64,000 nucleotides of DNA. It comes from Collybiopsis luxurians FD-317 M1. Its lineage: Eukaryota > Basidiomycota > Agaricomycetes > Agaricales > Omphalotaceae. A program made the position numbers and the translations under genes. The stretch lies in the NCBI GenBank assembly GCA_000827265.1, contig KN834792.1, positions 372,001 through 436,000 on the forward strand. The letters are read 5' to 3'. Under the pieces are notes generated by a model. The model saw only the letters and a program-made list of their open reading frames with translations. It made no database searches and was not told where the DNA came from. Of this stretch, positions 22,996 to 35,736 are shown piece after piece. Position 1 is the first letter of the stretch; every line of letters begins with the position of its first letter.

Positions 22996-23191
22996 CAGCT
23001 CGTCAAGAAACCCTAGGCCAATTTAAAACAAAAATGACATATTAGCTAACTTCGCGGCTGACGGTAGCCGCCATTCAAAATTTGAGCCGGTTGTCAGCCG
23101 GGCCCCAATCCTCTCGTACTTGGAGCGAGCCGTGCGACCGGCAAAACTATGTCATTTTAAAAAATTTGGCCTAGGTTTTTCTGACGAGCTG
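22996..23191. mobile_element. MITE-like palindromic element, copy 1 (196 bp)
   Basis: The left end begins CAGCTCGTCAAGAAACCCTA and the right end is its imperfect inverse, ending TTTTTCTGACGAGCTG. The inverted ends extend about 40 bases, to ATGACAT on the left and ATGTCATTTT on the right. A smaller inner hairpin (GCGGCTGACGGTAGCCGC) is also present. There is no coding capacity. No clear target-site duplication was found. Confidence 0.75.
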
Positions 23192-23245
23192 GAACAGTTG
23201 TGAACCACTTTAAGTTTCCTGACGCACGATGCCAGTGGAGCATTC

Positions 23246-23397
23246 CAGCTTGTCAAGAAAACCTAGGCCAAATTTGACATAATGGCCGACTGCGCGGCTG
23301 ACAGTAGCCGCCATTTATAACATAGACTCGCGGCAAGCCGTACGACCGGCTATTATATGTCAGTCTTAAAATTTGGCCAAGTTTTCTTGACGAGCTG
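23246..23397. mobile_element. MITE-like palindromic element, copy 2 (152 bp)
   Basis: It has the same terminal sequence as copy 1: CAGCTTGTCAAGAAAACCTA on the left and GTTTTCTTGACGAGCTG on the right. It shares the internal GCGGCTGAC.GTAGCCGCCAT hairpin and is shorter. The two copies lie only 54 bp apart. Their outer flanks (TTGA before copy 1, TCAA after copy 2) extend the inverted repeat across the pair. Confidence 0.75.
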
Positions 23398-23401
23398 TCA
23401 A

Positions 23402-26400
23402 ATATTCAAATTCAGCTTGGGAAAAGACTGTCGTCAGTGAGGGAAATTATTCGTACGCAATATAAACAGTTTCGATGCAGAATAGTAAGTACCTTGCAAG
23501 CAAGGCGATTACCACAGTTAATGTCACACAGAGGGTTTTCTGCTCTAACCTGAGGTGAGGGTGGTATTGGTTTGGACCGGGGAAAGTAATGTCGCGTCAT
23601 GTCAGAATACTGCCAAAAATTCGCGCGAACAGAAAGTCGTCACGGTATAATCCGTATGAATAGACTAGATTATATGAAGTTGAATATTCGATGTTTCTTT
23701 GTAAGTCGCGCCTTAAAAAAATCAATTCAGCATGCACTCTTTCCACAGCACCCCGTCACAGTTAATGCAAGAACTAATTCTTTATTTAGAATTTTTGAAT
23801 CCCTTCAAAATTTTACCACTCCCGAGTCTCTTGTAAACCCAACTCGTCCCGATCACTCACTAATCTTTAATCACACTCCCACAGCCTCCTGCACAACTTG
23901 GAAAGCCAGCATTCGCCCCTCAGTGCCTCCTCATATAACTCGATTGGACCTTTGTCTGTCTTGCAGCGTTGTGTGTTCATAGTTGGGCAGTCTCAATTTG
24001 CGTCGCGGTGCGAGCCAAATCAAAGGCCGTCCTTTAAAAGGTTCCGTAGGGTAGGTTGGGAAATTTGATTTCGAGTTGTGAATGTACGGAGCATTGAGGA
24101 GCAAGGCGCTCTGAGCAAGATGCAGCATTTGTGCGAGATACTGATACGGCCTATAGAAAAGAGACGAAACCCGAGGAGCTTGAGGTTTGCCGAGTCTAAG
24201 CTCCATCCAGAATTTTGAGGGCAGTCATCTAGAATTCCAGTAAGCATCCAGCATATATGGTGTATTTATTAAATCCCTAATCTTCTATCCTGTATCCTGA
24301 CCACCAATATAGGGCGAAGACGTCGGGACAGAAAGGACCAAGCTATAGATCGTTCTAGTAATGAACGGTCAAAATCCGTATACTTTTTCTGTTCGAAAAA
24401 TAATAATAATAATAATTCAGCGTGCACTGTTATCAGGAAGTGGAGGTTTCATTATCCATTGACAAACAGAGTAAAGTAAACCGCCGAACAAATCAGAATA
24501 CATATATACGCCTTGCTCGAAGAGTTCTTGATAATCTCTAGAGTCAATTGTTCATCCCCACCCATCTCCCCAACGTTAGGCTTGAAAGCATCGCCGGCGA
24601 ACCACTGCCAGACTCTCCAGGGCGTTGTGAGCGGGGCGTCCATCCATGTACGCTCAGGGGAGTATATGTGGGACTAGGTCCTAGGATGCCCGACGATCGT
24701 CTTATCAGTGAGAGATGGGATGTCTTTCTAGGCATCGGTGACGAGATTGCCTCTCAAGGACGAAGCAGGGTATCATTCTCGACAGTTGATGCAACGTGTC
24801 TAGTCTGGAGATTTTTTTTTCTTTGTGATAGAGTGAACGAATAATTGAACAGCGAAGAAGTGCCGGTAGGGCAACCAAATATTTGCGCAAATAGTTAGGC
24901 CGAGCCTCACACCACGCGGAAATGAGAATTTCTACTACTTACTTGGGGGATGGGCCATCGCGCTTCGCGCGTGGCATGTACGAGTCCGGACACTTACGCG
25001 ATACGAGCCGTATTTAGTATACACACTATATACCACATGTATTTGACACTGGAGTTACACAACAACACCTTCATTCATAAATGCCATCATTTCCGTCTTC
25101 CACACATCACTCACCCCTTCGATTTCCCAAACATCATCACCGAAGTCAACTGGCAGATTAACGCTAATAGCCAAGCCTCCGCACATGACAAGAACAAATA
25201 TGCAACCTTTCAGTCCCATCTAGCGAGCCCTCATATTTACACAAACAACCTCATCCTGCAAAACTTCTGCAACCTGTCCCACCTCTGCAATATGCTGAAC
25301 TTCGACATCGGTCACATAAAAAGCTGTCGCTTGTTGAACATAGGCTCCAGGAAAAAGGTGGCAACGATCCGATACATACACAATGAACACATCATGGAAA
25401 GCCTGCTGGGGTTGCGTGCGCAATTTCTATGGAGACAACACCCAAAGAGTGAAGATTGTGTAACTGGAGACAACAGAGGACAGAATCGGACAGAAACATT
25501 GAACTATTAAAAAAAAAAAAGAGATAAGAAACAGGGAAGGGGGACAAGGAAAAACTGACAGATGCACAGGACACTCTCAAATCTGGAAATAGTCACAGGA
25601 TGTTGAGTCGCCATTGCACAAAGAAGAGAGGCAAAAAGATCAAGAGAGGTAAAGGAAGATTTTAAAGGCAACGAAAGCAAGAGGTGAGGCAATTAAAGAC
25701 AAGGTCGAAAGGGTAAGGCTGAGGGACAGGAGAAGGGGTAGACAAGATGATGAGAAGGAGAAAGACGACAGCAAATAAACAGCAAATAGATGTCAAGAAG
25801 CCATGTCGTGGCAACAGAAAGGAAGGGTGAAGAATGAAGATGAAGCGCAGTCTGTAGATCCACCTGTGGAACAATTAGTTGTCGCTGCGTGAGTGACACC
25901 TCGGACCCATGTGAATCGAACCTACATAGCTCTTGCAACCTTCAGTGATAATATTCGCAAGTGCACGATGCCTATTGAGAGTGGGGTTGGTTTCTGCTTT
26001 GTGGAAGTCATGAGTGTTTGGAAAAGTGGAAAAGAAGGAAATTCCCATGCATCCAGCACAATTAAGGCTCGGTAAGGGACAAGAGATTTCTTAGAATGGA
26101 AACCAGTAATGAAAATGTTCGGTGACCAAAGTTATAGCACGTTTATGCTTGGACAGGACAGCAGAACTCGGCTTCGAGGATGACCATTAAGAAGATGGTG
26201 GTGGCTGGAAAGGTCACGCATAACATGGCGAAGGTCACTGAAGTGACATGTCCATAGATGGGGATAAAACTACAATATAAACGGCAAAAAAAAAGGAGCG
26301 TGAGAAACGTGGGAAAAAGGACAACTTCACTGCAAGACGATTCCTTCATTTCATTCCGGACTCGTAACAAGAAATCAAGGTTGTACCTTGCATCCATTTT

Positions 26401-26664
26401 TAGAGCAGACCGCAAAGCGTGTGAAAGGCAAAAGTAGAACGCGTCAAGCACGAAGCTGCACGATGGAGATTGGTAGAATTAACTAAGCTCACCTGAACAA
26501 CGACTTTTTATACCTTTCAACAGAAACATTGACTCAGTGTTTCCAGTTTGAGGCGCGATCACTGCGGTGCCCGTCACGGTTGCGCCACGGCGCGTGTATT
26601 TGTGGTAATCCACGTGATGTACTTGATTGCGCCTCAACGTTGTCAACCTCCATCATCTTCTTCA
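23402..26664. other. Gene-poor stretch of about 3.3 kb
   Basis: No recognised gene. It holds an (AAT)n microsatellite near 24400-24417 and a purine-rich tract from about 25505 to 25850 that starts with a run of A. The minus strand has open frames at 25423-25220 and, directly after its TAG, a 54-codon frame at 25219-25055 that starts like a signal peptide. It also has another with hydrophobic content at 26451-26143. Splice-like motifs occur, but no gene model could be supported. Confidence 0.4.
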
Positions 26665-28530
26665 ATGGACCTTCCTCTGAATCTTTCAACTTCCTGTCGA
26701 ATTCTCGCACTTAGCGCATCCCTCGACAAAGCAGTTAATCTTGTCCAACGTCTGTCTGCCTGACTTGCTCATCGGACGTTCATCCTGATCTGCCCGTGTT
26801 CACAGAGATACAGACCTTGTCTGGATACCGCGTCGACGAAGTCGATCTTGGACACAAGGATCAAGTACAAATCGACAGTGTCCCCAAACAGGCAGAAGCA
26901 GATGATTCACAGAGTTCAAACGAGAAAGTGATACCTTGGACGATATCGAACAAGTATTACTCTGCTCAAGTTCATTTTCTCGCTCGGACTGTGAAGGGAC
27001 TCGCGCCGTTCTATCTGAAAGGTGTACCTGCAGTGATATTTGTTTGGAAAAAGGGACATGTGAGTTTATTTATTACTTGAAACTACTGAACTGTGCTTAA
27101 TGAGCCGGATTTAGGCATACAAACATAACATAGAACGTATCTGCCGCGATCGAGATCTTAACGGCTCAGAACCAGAAGTATCCCTCGCGATCCGGTTTGA
27201 GTCAAAAGAGGACGAGGACGATAAAGGGCGACCGGAAGAGGAAGAGGAGGAATTCGAAGATTCTGCAGAGATTGATGAATTTTTATCTTCCAGAGGATTT
27301 GAATTCATTGACATTCCTACTGAATCCGGAAAGGAAGAGGAGGAGGATGCTTTGGCCGATGGTAAGCCGTTTGTGCCATAAATCTACTCGAATGACCCAA
27401 AGCTGCATTACCTAGCCATTCCCTCCCTACCTCGTGTCTTGGACGCTCTTAGTACAATAATGTGGCCTTCTATGCAATCCTCTGTCAAGAGACAAAAACG
27501 ACCAAATCGAACTGCTATGGATAACGATACTTCTCTGGAATGGGCTCAAAACTCTTTCGATCATAGCGAGGATACAGATTTTGACATCGAAGATGAGGCT
27601 AGCCTTGTGACAGCGCAGACGCCTGCCAATCGGATAGCCAGCCAGGCAAGAATGAGGAAAGAAATGGAAGAGCTTCGAAGGTGGTTGGAGGAAGATGAGC
27701 ATGATCCTAAGCTCAAGGGTGACAATAATCAGGACGATAAAGACGATCCGTGGAGGCATGCTTCGTCTTCCTCTTCGGCCCCTACGCAGGCAGGCTTGAT
27801 GACCAATTCTCCGATATCCGAGAAAGGAGGATTGTCGGCTTTATCTCATCCAGTGCCCTCAATCGAGAGAGATGGGTTTGATGACGATTTTACGGTCTTT
27901 GTCTCTGCACCGGCTGAGGATAGCGCGCTAACAGCCGTCCCTGCCGTTGCTGCAAGATCAAAATCGCATTCAAAGTCTCTAGGGAGTGGGAACGATTTTT
28001 CGGATGGAGGATTTCCAAGTTTTGCCTCGTTTGGGGATAGCGAATTTCTGGCTTCATCTTCGTCACACGCAGAATTTGACGACGAACATGCAGGAAACAC
28101 ATCCTTTGATTCGCTGGCTCCTCCCGGTAGGTATTCGGGTGTGATGTACCATTCCTTGGGAAGTATGTCGGATTTGGGGGATCCGCATGATGATGAAGAA
28201 CCTCATCTAAACGATGAGGAAAGCAAAGGTAGCGACGGGGACCTTCCGAGTCAAGGTGAAATTAGGGCGAGCGCGGAACGAATATTTGGGCCTCTTCCAC
28301 CTTCCCCTTCATCTTCATTTGCTGCCCTGGGAGGCCATCGTGCAAACCCCGAAGACGACGACTTGGGTGATTTCGATGATGATGATATAGATTTCGACCT
28401 TACGCATATGGTTAGTGCCATCCAAGGTATGAAGGAGGAAATTTCGGGAATTGAAAATGAAGAGGAGCGGAGGAAGGCTGCTGCGCGAGTGGCGCTCGGG
28501 TTGGTGTATGGACTCGATAGACAAAGATGA
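26665..28530 (+). CDS. AAGAB (p34)/Irc6-like adaptin-binding protein
   Basis: Four exons (26665-26749, 26806-27059, 27115-27361, 27416-28530) give about 566 residues. The N-terminal half shows a small-GTPase-like p34 domain: the start MDLPLNLSTSCRILALSAS, then VIPWTISNKYYSAQVHF, PAVIFVWKKGH and SSRGFEFIDIP. The C-terminal half is acidic and disordered, ending in a conserved short helix (EERRKAAARVALGLVYGL). Relatives (human AAGAB, yeast Irc6) help AP-1/AP-2 adaptor assembly and clathrin traffic in the cytosol. Exon 3 ends and exon 4 begins in matching phase around a clean GTAAGC...CTAG intron. Orthology is judged from motifs. Confidence 0.78.
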
Positions 28531-29297
28531 GCAAAGATCTATATCCATGGAGATCCCGCATAACTGTGCCTGGGCTCAAAGTATGTCAATCTCAATGATA
28601 CATGAGTCATGATTGTCGGCTCTCCTTCCCGAGCTGGCCTAGTTCTGAGCTCTCCATCCCCACTTCTGCCCGGGCCGCGCAATATTCCCCCGCACCCGTC
28701 CGCATTGCCCGCAAAGGCTATAGATTCTTCCCAGACGCCCAAGTTACCCTCCCGCGCCCATCCGTCCATCTCGGCCGTTCAAGTTGTTGATACACCTGAC
28801 GCCCTCTATTCACAAGTTCATTTGTCTCTATTTTGGAAGAAGTAACCCCTCAATCGCCAGACTAAGTACATTCTTACATCGCCTTGGAAAGATGCTTCTG
28901 GATTTACGGGAGAAGCGGATGCATCTATATCAGGATTCAAGAATTGTAATTGGTGGAAGAATTGGTACTGGGAGATTTGAGGGCTCGTACTAAGCGCTTT
29001 GGAGTGATATCGGATACCGCTTGGACATCACAAATTCTGCTTGCTTTAGCCTAAGAAAAAGTTTTTGTATAGTAAACTTGATAGCAACATTTTTTTATCC
29101 CCGTAAAGAGCTAGACCAAAATTGAATATTCAACTGAGGGACATCGGGAAGAGAATGGACACCGGTCGCGTGGACCTGATTGTAATATGTAACTACACTT
29201 TCTTCCACGGCTACCACTACTCTAATGTTACCCTCATAACCTCTGCCTTGTCTGTTCTTCACTTTCTCTTTAAATCAACAACCGACTCCAAGGAATC
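28531..29297. other. Intergenic between co-oriented genes
   Basis: About 770 bp between the AAGAB-like stop and the methyltransferase start. It must contain the terminator of one gene and the promoter of the other. No gene or clear element was seen. Confidence 0.4.
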
Positions 29298-32200
29298 ATG
29301 GACGAAGGCAGAGTTCGACGTTCTCCCCCTCGGCCACCGTTTCTCAGATCCCAGTCGGACAATAGCTCGACAACGACCATCATTGCTCCTTCTCTATCTC
29401 AGTTCCAGGCATTCAATGGTATTGGCAATAAGGATGTAACCAATGCTGGACTGAGCCCGCAAAGACCGCCTAGGAATCCTGCAAGATCTGTAGTAGTTTC
29501 AGGTGGAATAGATTCTGGATTCGAAGCCAAGGCAGATGCATCCAGGTTGAAAACTGTTACGGGGACTAAAGAAGAGGTGACACCTTGGGAACTATATCCA
29601 CCACCTCCGGATGAAGATGAATCCCCAGTTCCCCCTGTGCCATCGACTTCGAAACGGAAATCCAATGTGAGCAATAGTTTATTTGGCGTCTGTACATTCT
29701 TCTGATTTGCGTACTTCTTTCAGCGACCTTCTTCTGCGGGAAATTCTAGCGGCTCTGGCATCCATTTTTCTGATCTTTCCTTACTCCCTAGTCGGCGAAA
29801 ATCGATTGGAAGTAGACCTCCTTCAAAAGGCAAAGCGCCTCCTTCGCCCAATATTCCACCTCATAGTCCGTCCGTGCTTCACAAGCAGCGCTCAGGTTCA
29901 GGCATTTCTAATTCACCTAATTATACGCCAAATGGAAATGTCAGCCCTCGATTGACCCATAAAATTGCCAATGTCGTTTCGTCTCATCCTACTTCCCATA
30001 CGCAGCAACCGTCTTCGGCTGCGACAGCTCAAAATCACACGACAACGCCACCATCCCGTACGTCACGACATTCCACGTTTTCCTTTGGTCAGCCTCTAGC
30101 GGCATCGCACCAAGCGTATGTTTCTACCCAAAATAAGCCTACTTCCTCTACCCCGTTTCCTCTGTCACCCGTTCAGAAATCCCACTCAAATCCCGATTCC
30201 AAATCCTCTTCAAAATCTTCGTTTGAAAACAATGTAAAGTTTTCTACTGCGGATCGCACTATTCTGGAAGAGCTTAAGAGGAACATTATGGCACGCGAGT
30301 CACAATTTGTGATGAAGGGACCCAACATCAAATCGCGTCCTGGTTGCGAGAGTCAAGGGCTCCTCGGGGGAAACGGAAGTAGACCCGGACTGGGTGGAAT
30401 GGGTATGGGAGGCTTGTGTATTATGGGTGGCAGTAGGAAGCACCACCCATACAAGAAAGAGGAAGTTCCTTATCCTAGGAGCTATGATCGGGAAGTTTTG
30501 GACTTGTGAGTTTTCGTGCATGTCAACGAAAACGTTGTGCTAAAGATCCCGCGTAGGGACGTGTGGGAGACTTTATTCTACCAACAAATATGTGAAAGCT
30601 TGACATGGCATGTGTTCAAGGAGCCCCCGACAAAGGTGCTGGACATCGGAACCGGTACGGGTTCTTGGATAATCGACTGTGCGCGTGCTTGGCGAAAATG
30701 TCATTTTGTCGGAATGGACATCGTACCTATCCAACCTGATTTGCAACAAGTAGGCTCAGCGGACTTGGCTCATAGAGTAACGTGGGTTCAGGGCAATTTG
30801 TGAGTTTTGTGTTTACTCCTTTATCTTTCCCCTACACAGATACTCACTATGATTCGTCAGTCTTGAGGGACTCCCGTTTCCCAATGATGAATTTGACTTT
30901 GTGTGAGTGTAAACATACCCGCCATTTCGTCGCGGATCCTTTCGGCACTGTTCCTCACATACGATTTCGCTCAGGCACATCAAACGCATTAGCCTAGGTG
31001 TCCCAGAGGACAAATGGGATTATCTCTTTGAGGAGATCACGCGAGTCATGAAGCCCGGCGCCGCTTTCGAGATGATTGAGGAAGATCTGTTGTTTCCTGG
31101 CAGAGTAGTTCGGAATGAGGATGAAGATGACAGGATAATATCTGAAGCGTCTGGTCCCCGCTTTGACAACGACGTCGATTCAGCGTACTTTTCGGATTCG
31201 GACGTGCGGCATTATGGACCCTCATCCTATTTTGCTTATGGCTCGAGTACACGGAACCGGCATAAGCATCGCAGTTCTGGCTCTGTAGGCTCCAACGCAA
31301 CTGCAGTGGATCTCAACAGGAGTAATTCGGATAGATCCAGTCGTAGACAATCTGTTCCTGCGGGAGCATCCAGGGACAAAACTCGCAGGCATAGCGGCAG
31401 CAAAAAGTTTGACTACGCTACTCTCACCGCCTTAATGGGACTCAGTGACTCTGAGACCCTGGAATCTGAACAGGATGACGAAACGTCTACCCAACGCGGG
31501 CGGGCCTCCGATAGGGATTCGTTACTCGCCAATACAACTGTGTCCCGGCGTAACTCTTCCGTAGGAGACGGGGAGAGAGTTTCCGAGGAATTTTTCTTTT
31601 TCCCAGTCTCATCTTCTCCTGGCCTCACAACACCCGGGACGAGTCCGATTCAGAACTCACCAGTCTCACCTATACCCTCTATTCATGCTTCGCCAATACC
31701 CACATCCATGCCCTCTGTGATTCCGAAGCACCCTGTCGTTACCACGACATTAGGGAGAGGTATAGGGGTAGACGCGATCGTGGAGGATGAAGAAGGAGAA
31801 AAAAGTGCTACCTTGGATACTCCCCCCGAAGATGCGCCGCCGGAGACTGTCGTTTCTCAGGATGCTCGTGTTCACCAGGCGATGTCTAAACAATCCATGA
31901 CAGTAGCAACATCCAGACCGACGAGAAGGTCCTATCAGCCGCCGATTCCTCTTTCCGCTTCCACTAGCTCTCTCACAGATCTCCGCTTGCTTTCACCTTC
32001 CCCTTCTTATCCTGCCTCAAGCGGTGGCAATGGCACAACATCCCCCGGTTTACCCCCGAAACGTCCTCTCTCAGCTCTCAGCTCTATGGTAGGAGGTATT
32101 CCCAGCCCTTCTTCACCTGCGATTAGCTTCTCGCAAAGCATGCTTTCCTTGACGGCGGAAAGCCCTCTGACAAAGAATGCAGGTGGAGTCGATTTACCTG

Positions 32201-33840
32201 AGCCGAGGTCCTCTGGTGTCGATTTGGGTCAACCAACAGCACCGGCAGCACCATTTGTACTGAGAGCACTTCCCAAACCTCCGGTTAATCCCCGCGATCA
32301 TTCATTGTTGGAGATGATATACAATGAGATGAATGCTTCTAGATTCGTCAATCTCTCACCGTTATCCTTGTTGCCTAATATCTTGGGATTACATTTCAAA
32401 GGTAATATTCCATCTCTAGTCCTTTAAACGCATACTCAGTCTTCATTTCTTCTAGATCTCCGCACACACCCACCTGTACTATTTACGTTTCCTCCTATTC
32501 CTGTCATTGAACGTCCGCAATCCGAGCATCTTCAATCGCCCTTCAATGGTTTTGATCCCGATGAAGAAGCACGTGAAGCTATCCGACCGACCCCCAAGCT
32601 CCACACGGCTATCAATGCTGCTGCTGATCCTGCTAGAGGCAGGAGGCTGTCTAATGCTGGTTCTACCCTGTCCTCCCCTATCACTGGTTCGCCACCTCCC
32701 ACGTCTCGCACGGCCTATTTCGAAGGTGGGGCTGAAAACGAGCATGAGCATTGGATATCAATGCAGCAAATCATCAAACGTGAATCTCCCTACATCGTCT
32801 ACGATGGCTCGAGGCTGTCGGCATTCTCACCTTCAACCAGGGCCTTTTTCTTATCATCTTCGAAAGCCCAGGCAACGGCAGCAGCGTCCTCGTCACCCCC
32901 CTCTGCCAGTTCTGCAGACAAAGAGTCCAGAAAGGAAGACGCAGAGAAGAAAGTCGAGGATGATGCTATTGTTGATGCGGACGGCGCTGATACCCCTCGT
33001 GGAACAGTTAAAGCCAAAGTCCCGCGACCACAGATAAAATTTCGGTTGCCTAATACAACTATGAACATTGATCTAAGAAGTTTAAATCTTCATCTCGCTT
33101 TGAGAGTCACGGAGATCTTGGCTTGCTCAGAGTCGATGTGGGAGTGGATTCTGGAAAATCAGGAGCGAACGAGAAAGCAAAAGCGCACTCAGGACACCAG
33201 GACTGCTGGTAGGGTTCGGTCTCGGTCGATCGACCCGAATCACACGCAGCCTCGTCATAAGCAGGGCGAGAGCAGTTCTGATCGCTTAAATGCCACTCTA
33301 CTGGAGCTGACGAGAGAAGATTTTGATGATTTGTTAAGGCGATTCTACATGTGAGTTTTTTAGTTCATTATAACGATATCCCGTCATTAACAATCTACCC
33401 AAAGCGACATGCAGGACTGCATGGCGCTGCCTTCTGCGCTTGACGAACGTTTCGGGTGGACCACCTTTCCTTCGCCGACATCAGCTGAGCGCAAGGCGTT
33501 CGATGTGGAGTGCGAAAGGTATATGCAGTGGGAATCCCAGCATCAGCAAAAATTTAACATCAAAGCCTTCTCAGATCGAGCTGCTCGACAACGGCCGCTG
33601 AGTGGTTCTTTCCCATCGCCGGTCTCAGTGCTCGATTCATATGTGTCTGATATCGATGGGTTGCCTAGTGAAATAAAACTTCCTCTGAATAGCGACAGCC
33701 GGACTTCTTATCGTTCTAGTACTTCATCCAATTCAACGCGGTCCCAGCCGAGTGCTTCGCTGAACATGCCTCCCCCTTCTCGAAGGCTCAGCCGTTCGCT
33801 TCGTATTTTCGTAGCTTGGAAAGGCGACCTTGAGCAATGA
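29298..33840 (+). CDS. Large SAM-dependent methyltransferase-domain protein
   Basis: Seven exons (29298-29666, 29724-30505, 30557-30799, 30861-30902, 30975-32401, 32456-33350, 33405-33840) give about 1,397 residues. The first 370 or so residues are Ser/Pro-rich and disordered. A class I methyltransferase core follows, near residues 385-500: motif I VLDIGTGTGSW, then FVGMDIVPIQPDL, TWVQGNFLEGLPFPNDEFDF and EITRVMKPGAAFEMIEEDL. The core is split by two short introns flanking a 42-nt exon. A long tail of about 850 residues is mostly low-complexity with a few ordered patches (HWISMQQIIKRESPYIVYDG, MWEWILENQE). The core resembles the fungal TAM/UMTA-type methyltransferases, whose substrates are mostly unknown. 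A nuclear or regulatory role is only a guess. Confidence 0.8.
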
Positions 33841-35736
33841 GATTCATATGTAATCTCATTCAATGTTCAACCATCTCGGAACATATCTAGATCCATTAAG
33901 GATCCGGAGCATGTCTATTGGCTCGAAAAGGTCAACTGGGGCCATGAAGGGCCCAACGTTCATGCGTCGCCTCGTCACCTTCCCTTTGTGGATCGACTTC
34001 TTTCGTGGTGGATTGGCGACGACTGATTGATCCCCTGTCCTTCCCGCCGGTAAGTGGGACCGCCGACAACAGCCAACAGAATCTCAAGACGCCAAAAAGG
34101 CTCATCATTATCCCAATCTAATACCAATTTATACCTCTGAGCTGTATACTTCTCCCGCTTGATTCTTCGTTTTATTTCCTAACCTTTGTTGAATTGTTGT
34201 GTTTAGAAGCATCTGTAGCCCTTCCATCATCTTTCTGTCTGATATATCTTTCTCATATTTTGACGCATTTTTTGATTATTTCTTTGCATTATTCTTTTTG
34301 CTGTGTGTCCAATAACTCTCATGACTACCTCAAGGCCCTTTCACGAACGCTAAATTATCTTTATGTCCCCTTCTCTCCCCCAGACTACTCGAATTGTCCA
34401 TGTATTTACTAGTATATCTTGCTTCGTTGCTATTACATATTTCAACGCAAAGCCGAATGACATTGTGATTGTGATTCGCGAGTTGCGTGTTTGCTTCGCG
34501 AGATTCGGCTGATCATTGTTCGAATCTCGTTGCGCGATCCAGATGAGCTCGATATGGAATGGTCAAGCGAGAAAACTTTCGTTTTTTCCCAAAGTCGAGA
34601 GGGATAACAACTCATGATTGACCGAACCTCGATGGAAAGATACGAAAAGAGGTTCTCAACTTCTCTTCTCGAGGGACATGTTTTTTGGCCCCGGTGTCAA
34701 AGCGGTCAAGATCCCCCATTCAACCATTCAACGCCCAAAACCCAAACAAGTATTTCTCCGTATGTACATTCAACATTCGACCCAGGGACGAAGGGGGATG
34801 GTTCGTGACGGCGAACGGATCTACTGATGATGTCGAGGACAATCTGGTGCGCCCATTCAAAATCCAGATATTCAGATATTCAGATCTTGGGCTTCTCTTT
34901 TTGCTTCGTCGTTACAGGAACTGAGTGTTATTTATATGTACTGTACAATGTATATACACTGTATGTTGATTTTTTGCATTGAATGCATACTCTATGCATT
35001 TAGCACTTTACATCAAGCAAGATCCAAAAGGAGGTTGCTTGCCAAATATGTGAAGAGGACGCTTAATTGCCAAGTGTGGACTCCTCTTGCCCTGATCTCA
35101 GGGCCCCCTCGGGACTATAAAGGACTAATCGGTCTGTCGATCCCTGGAGCCAAGCCAATTCATACAGTCTATGTTCACGAATGGAAAAATGCGCGTTCCC
35201 TGACACCATCTTCAGAAATCAAGTTCTAAACATTGGCAATTCATCGAAAGCACGACAGCAGATGCACAGATCCCGAGAAGAAGACCTTTCATTGTCCAGA
35301 AGTCATTGACTGGGGGGAAAAATACACAGTATATTCAGCTCTTTTATCACGAGCAAAAAGAGTTGTGATCAGACCTCGTATATCTAGCATATTGCAATGT
35401 TCAACTATAATTTGTACGAGAATAAAGCATATGTACGAGGAACACGAGAAAAAGGGAATTGGCTATATTTGTTGAAAAGTACAAGATTTGCCTACACTAC
35501 ACGCCAATTGGACGCAGAGACGGACGGGGACAAAAAAAGAGACTAAAATGTACAGAGTAGTCGTCAAGTGGAAATATAAGCCGTGATAAGAAAATCGTTA
35601 AAATGATACAAATACTTGACAGCCGAAAGCCACAACAAGGAGACAGCAGTGTGGGAAGCATAAGCAAAAGAAGCAACTGACGACCTACATCGAAAAAAAG
35701 AAACAATTCATTTACCTATCGTTGAAGAGAAAAGGA
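33841..35736. other. Intergenic about 1.9 kb between convergent genes
   Basis: AT-rich, with only short open frames and no recognised product. A strong small hairpin at 34499-34529 is listed separately. Confidence 0.4.
34499..34529. other. Perfect 9-bp hairpin
   Basis: CGAGATTCG pairs perfectly with CGAATCTCG across a 13-base loop. GTTCGAATC in the right arm recalls a tRNA T-arm, but no D-arm, anticodon arm or acceptor stem can be built around it. It may be a transcript-end structure. Confidence 0.4.

Noticed and set aside
24950..25510. 186-codon plus-strand ORF
   Set aside because: No motif, no splice support, and His/Asn-rich composition unlike real genes here; probably chance or the shadow of minus-strand sequence.
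25860..25930. tRNA-like GGTTCGATTC on the minus strand
   Set aside because: The T-stem does not pair and no cloverleaf can be drawn.
26143..26451. Minus-strand ORF with membrane-like segments
   Set aside because: A splice donor/acceptor pair is visible but does not keep frame; no family match, so not called as a gene.
34440..34540. tRNA-like T-arm (GTTCGAATC)
   Set aside because: No D-arm, anticodon arm or acceptor stem fits; only a simple hairpin is present.
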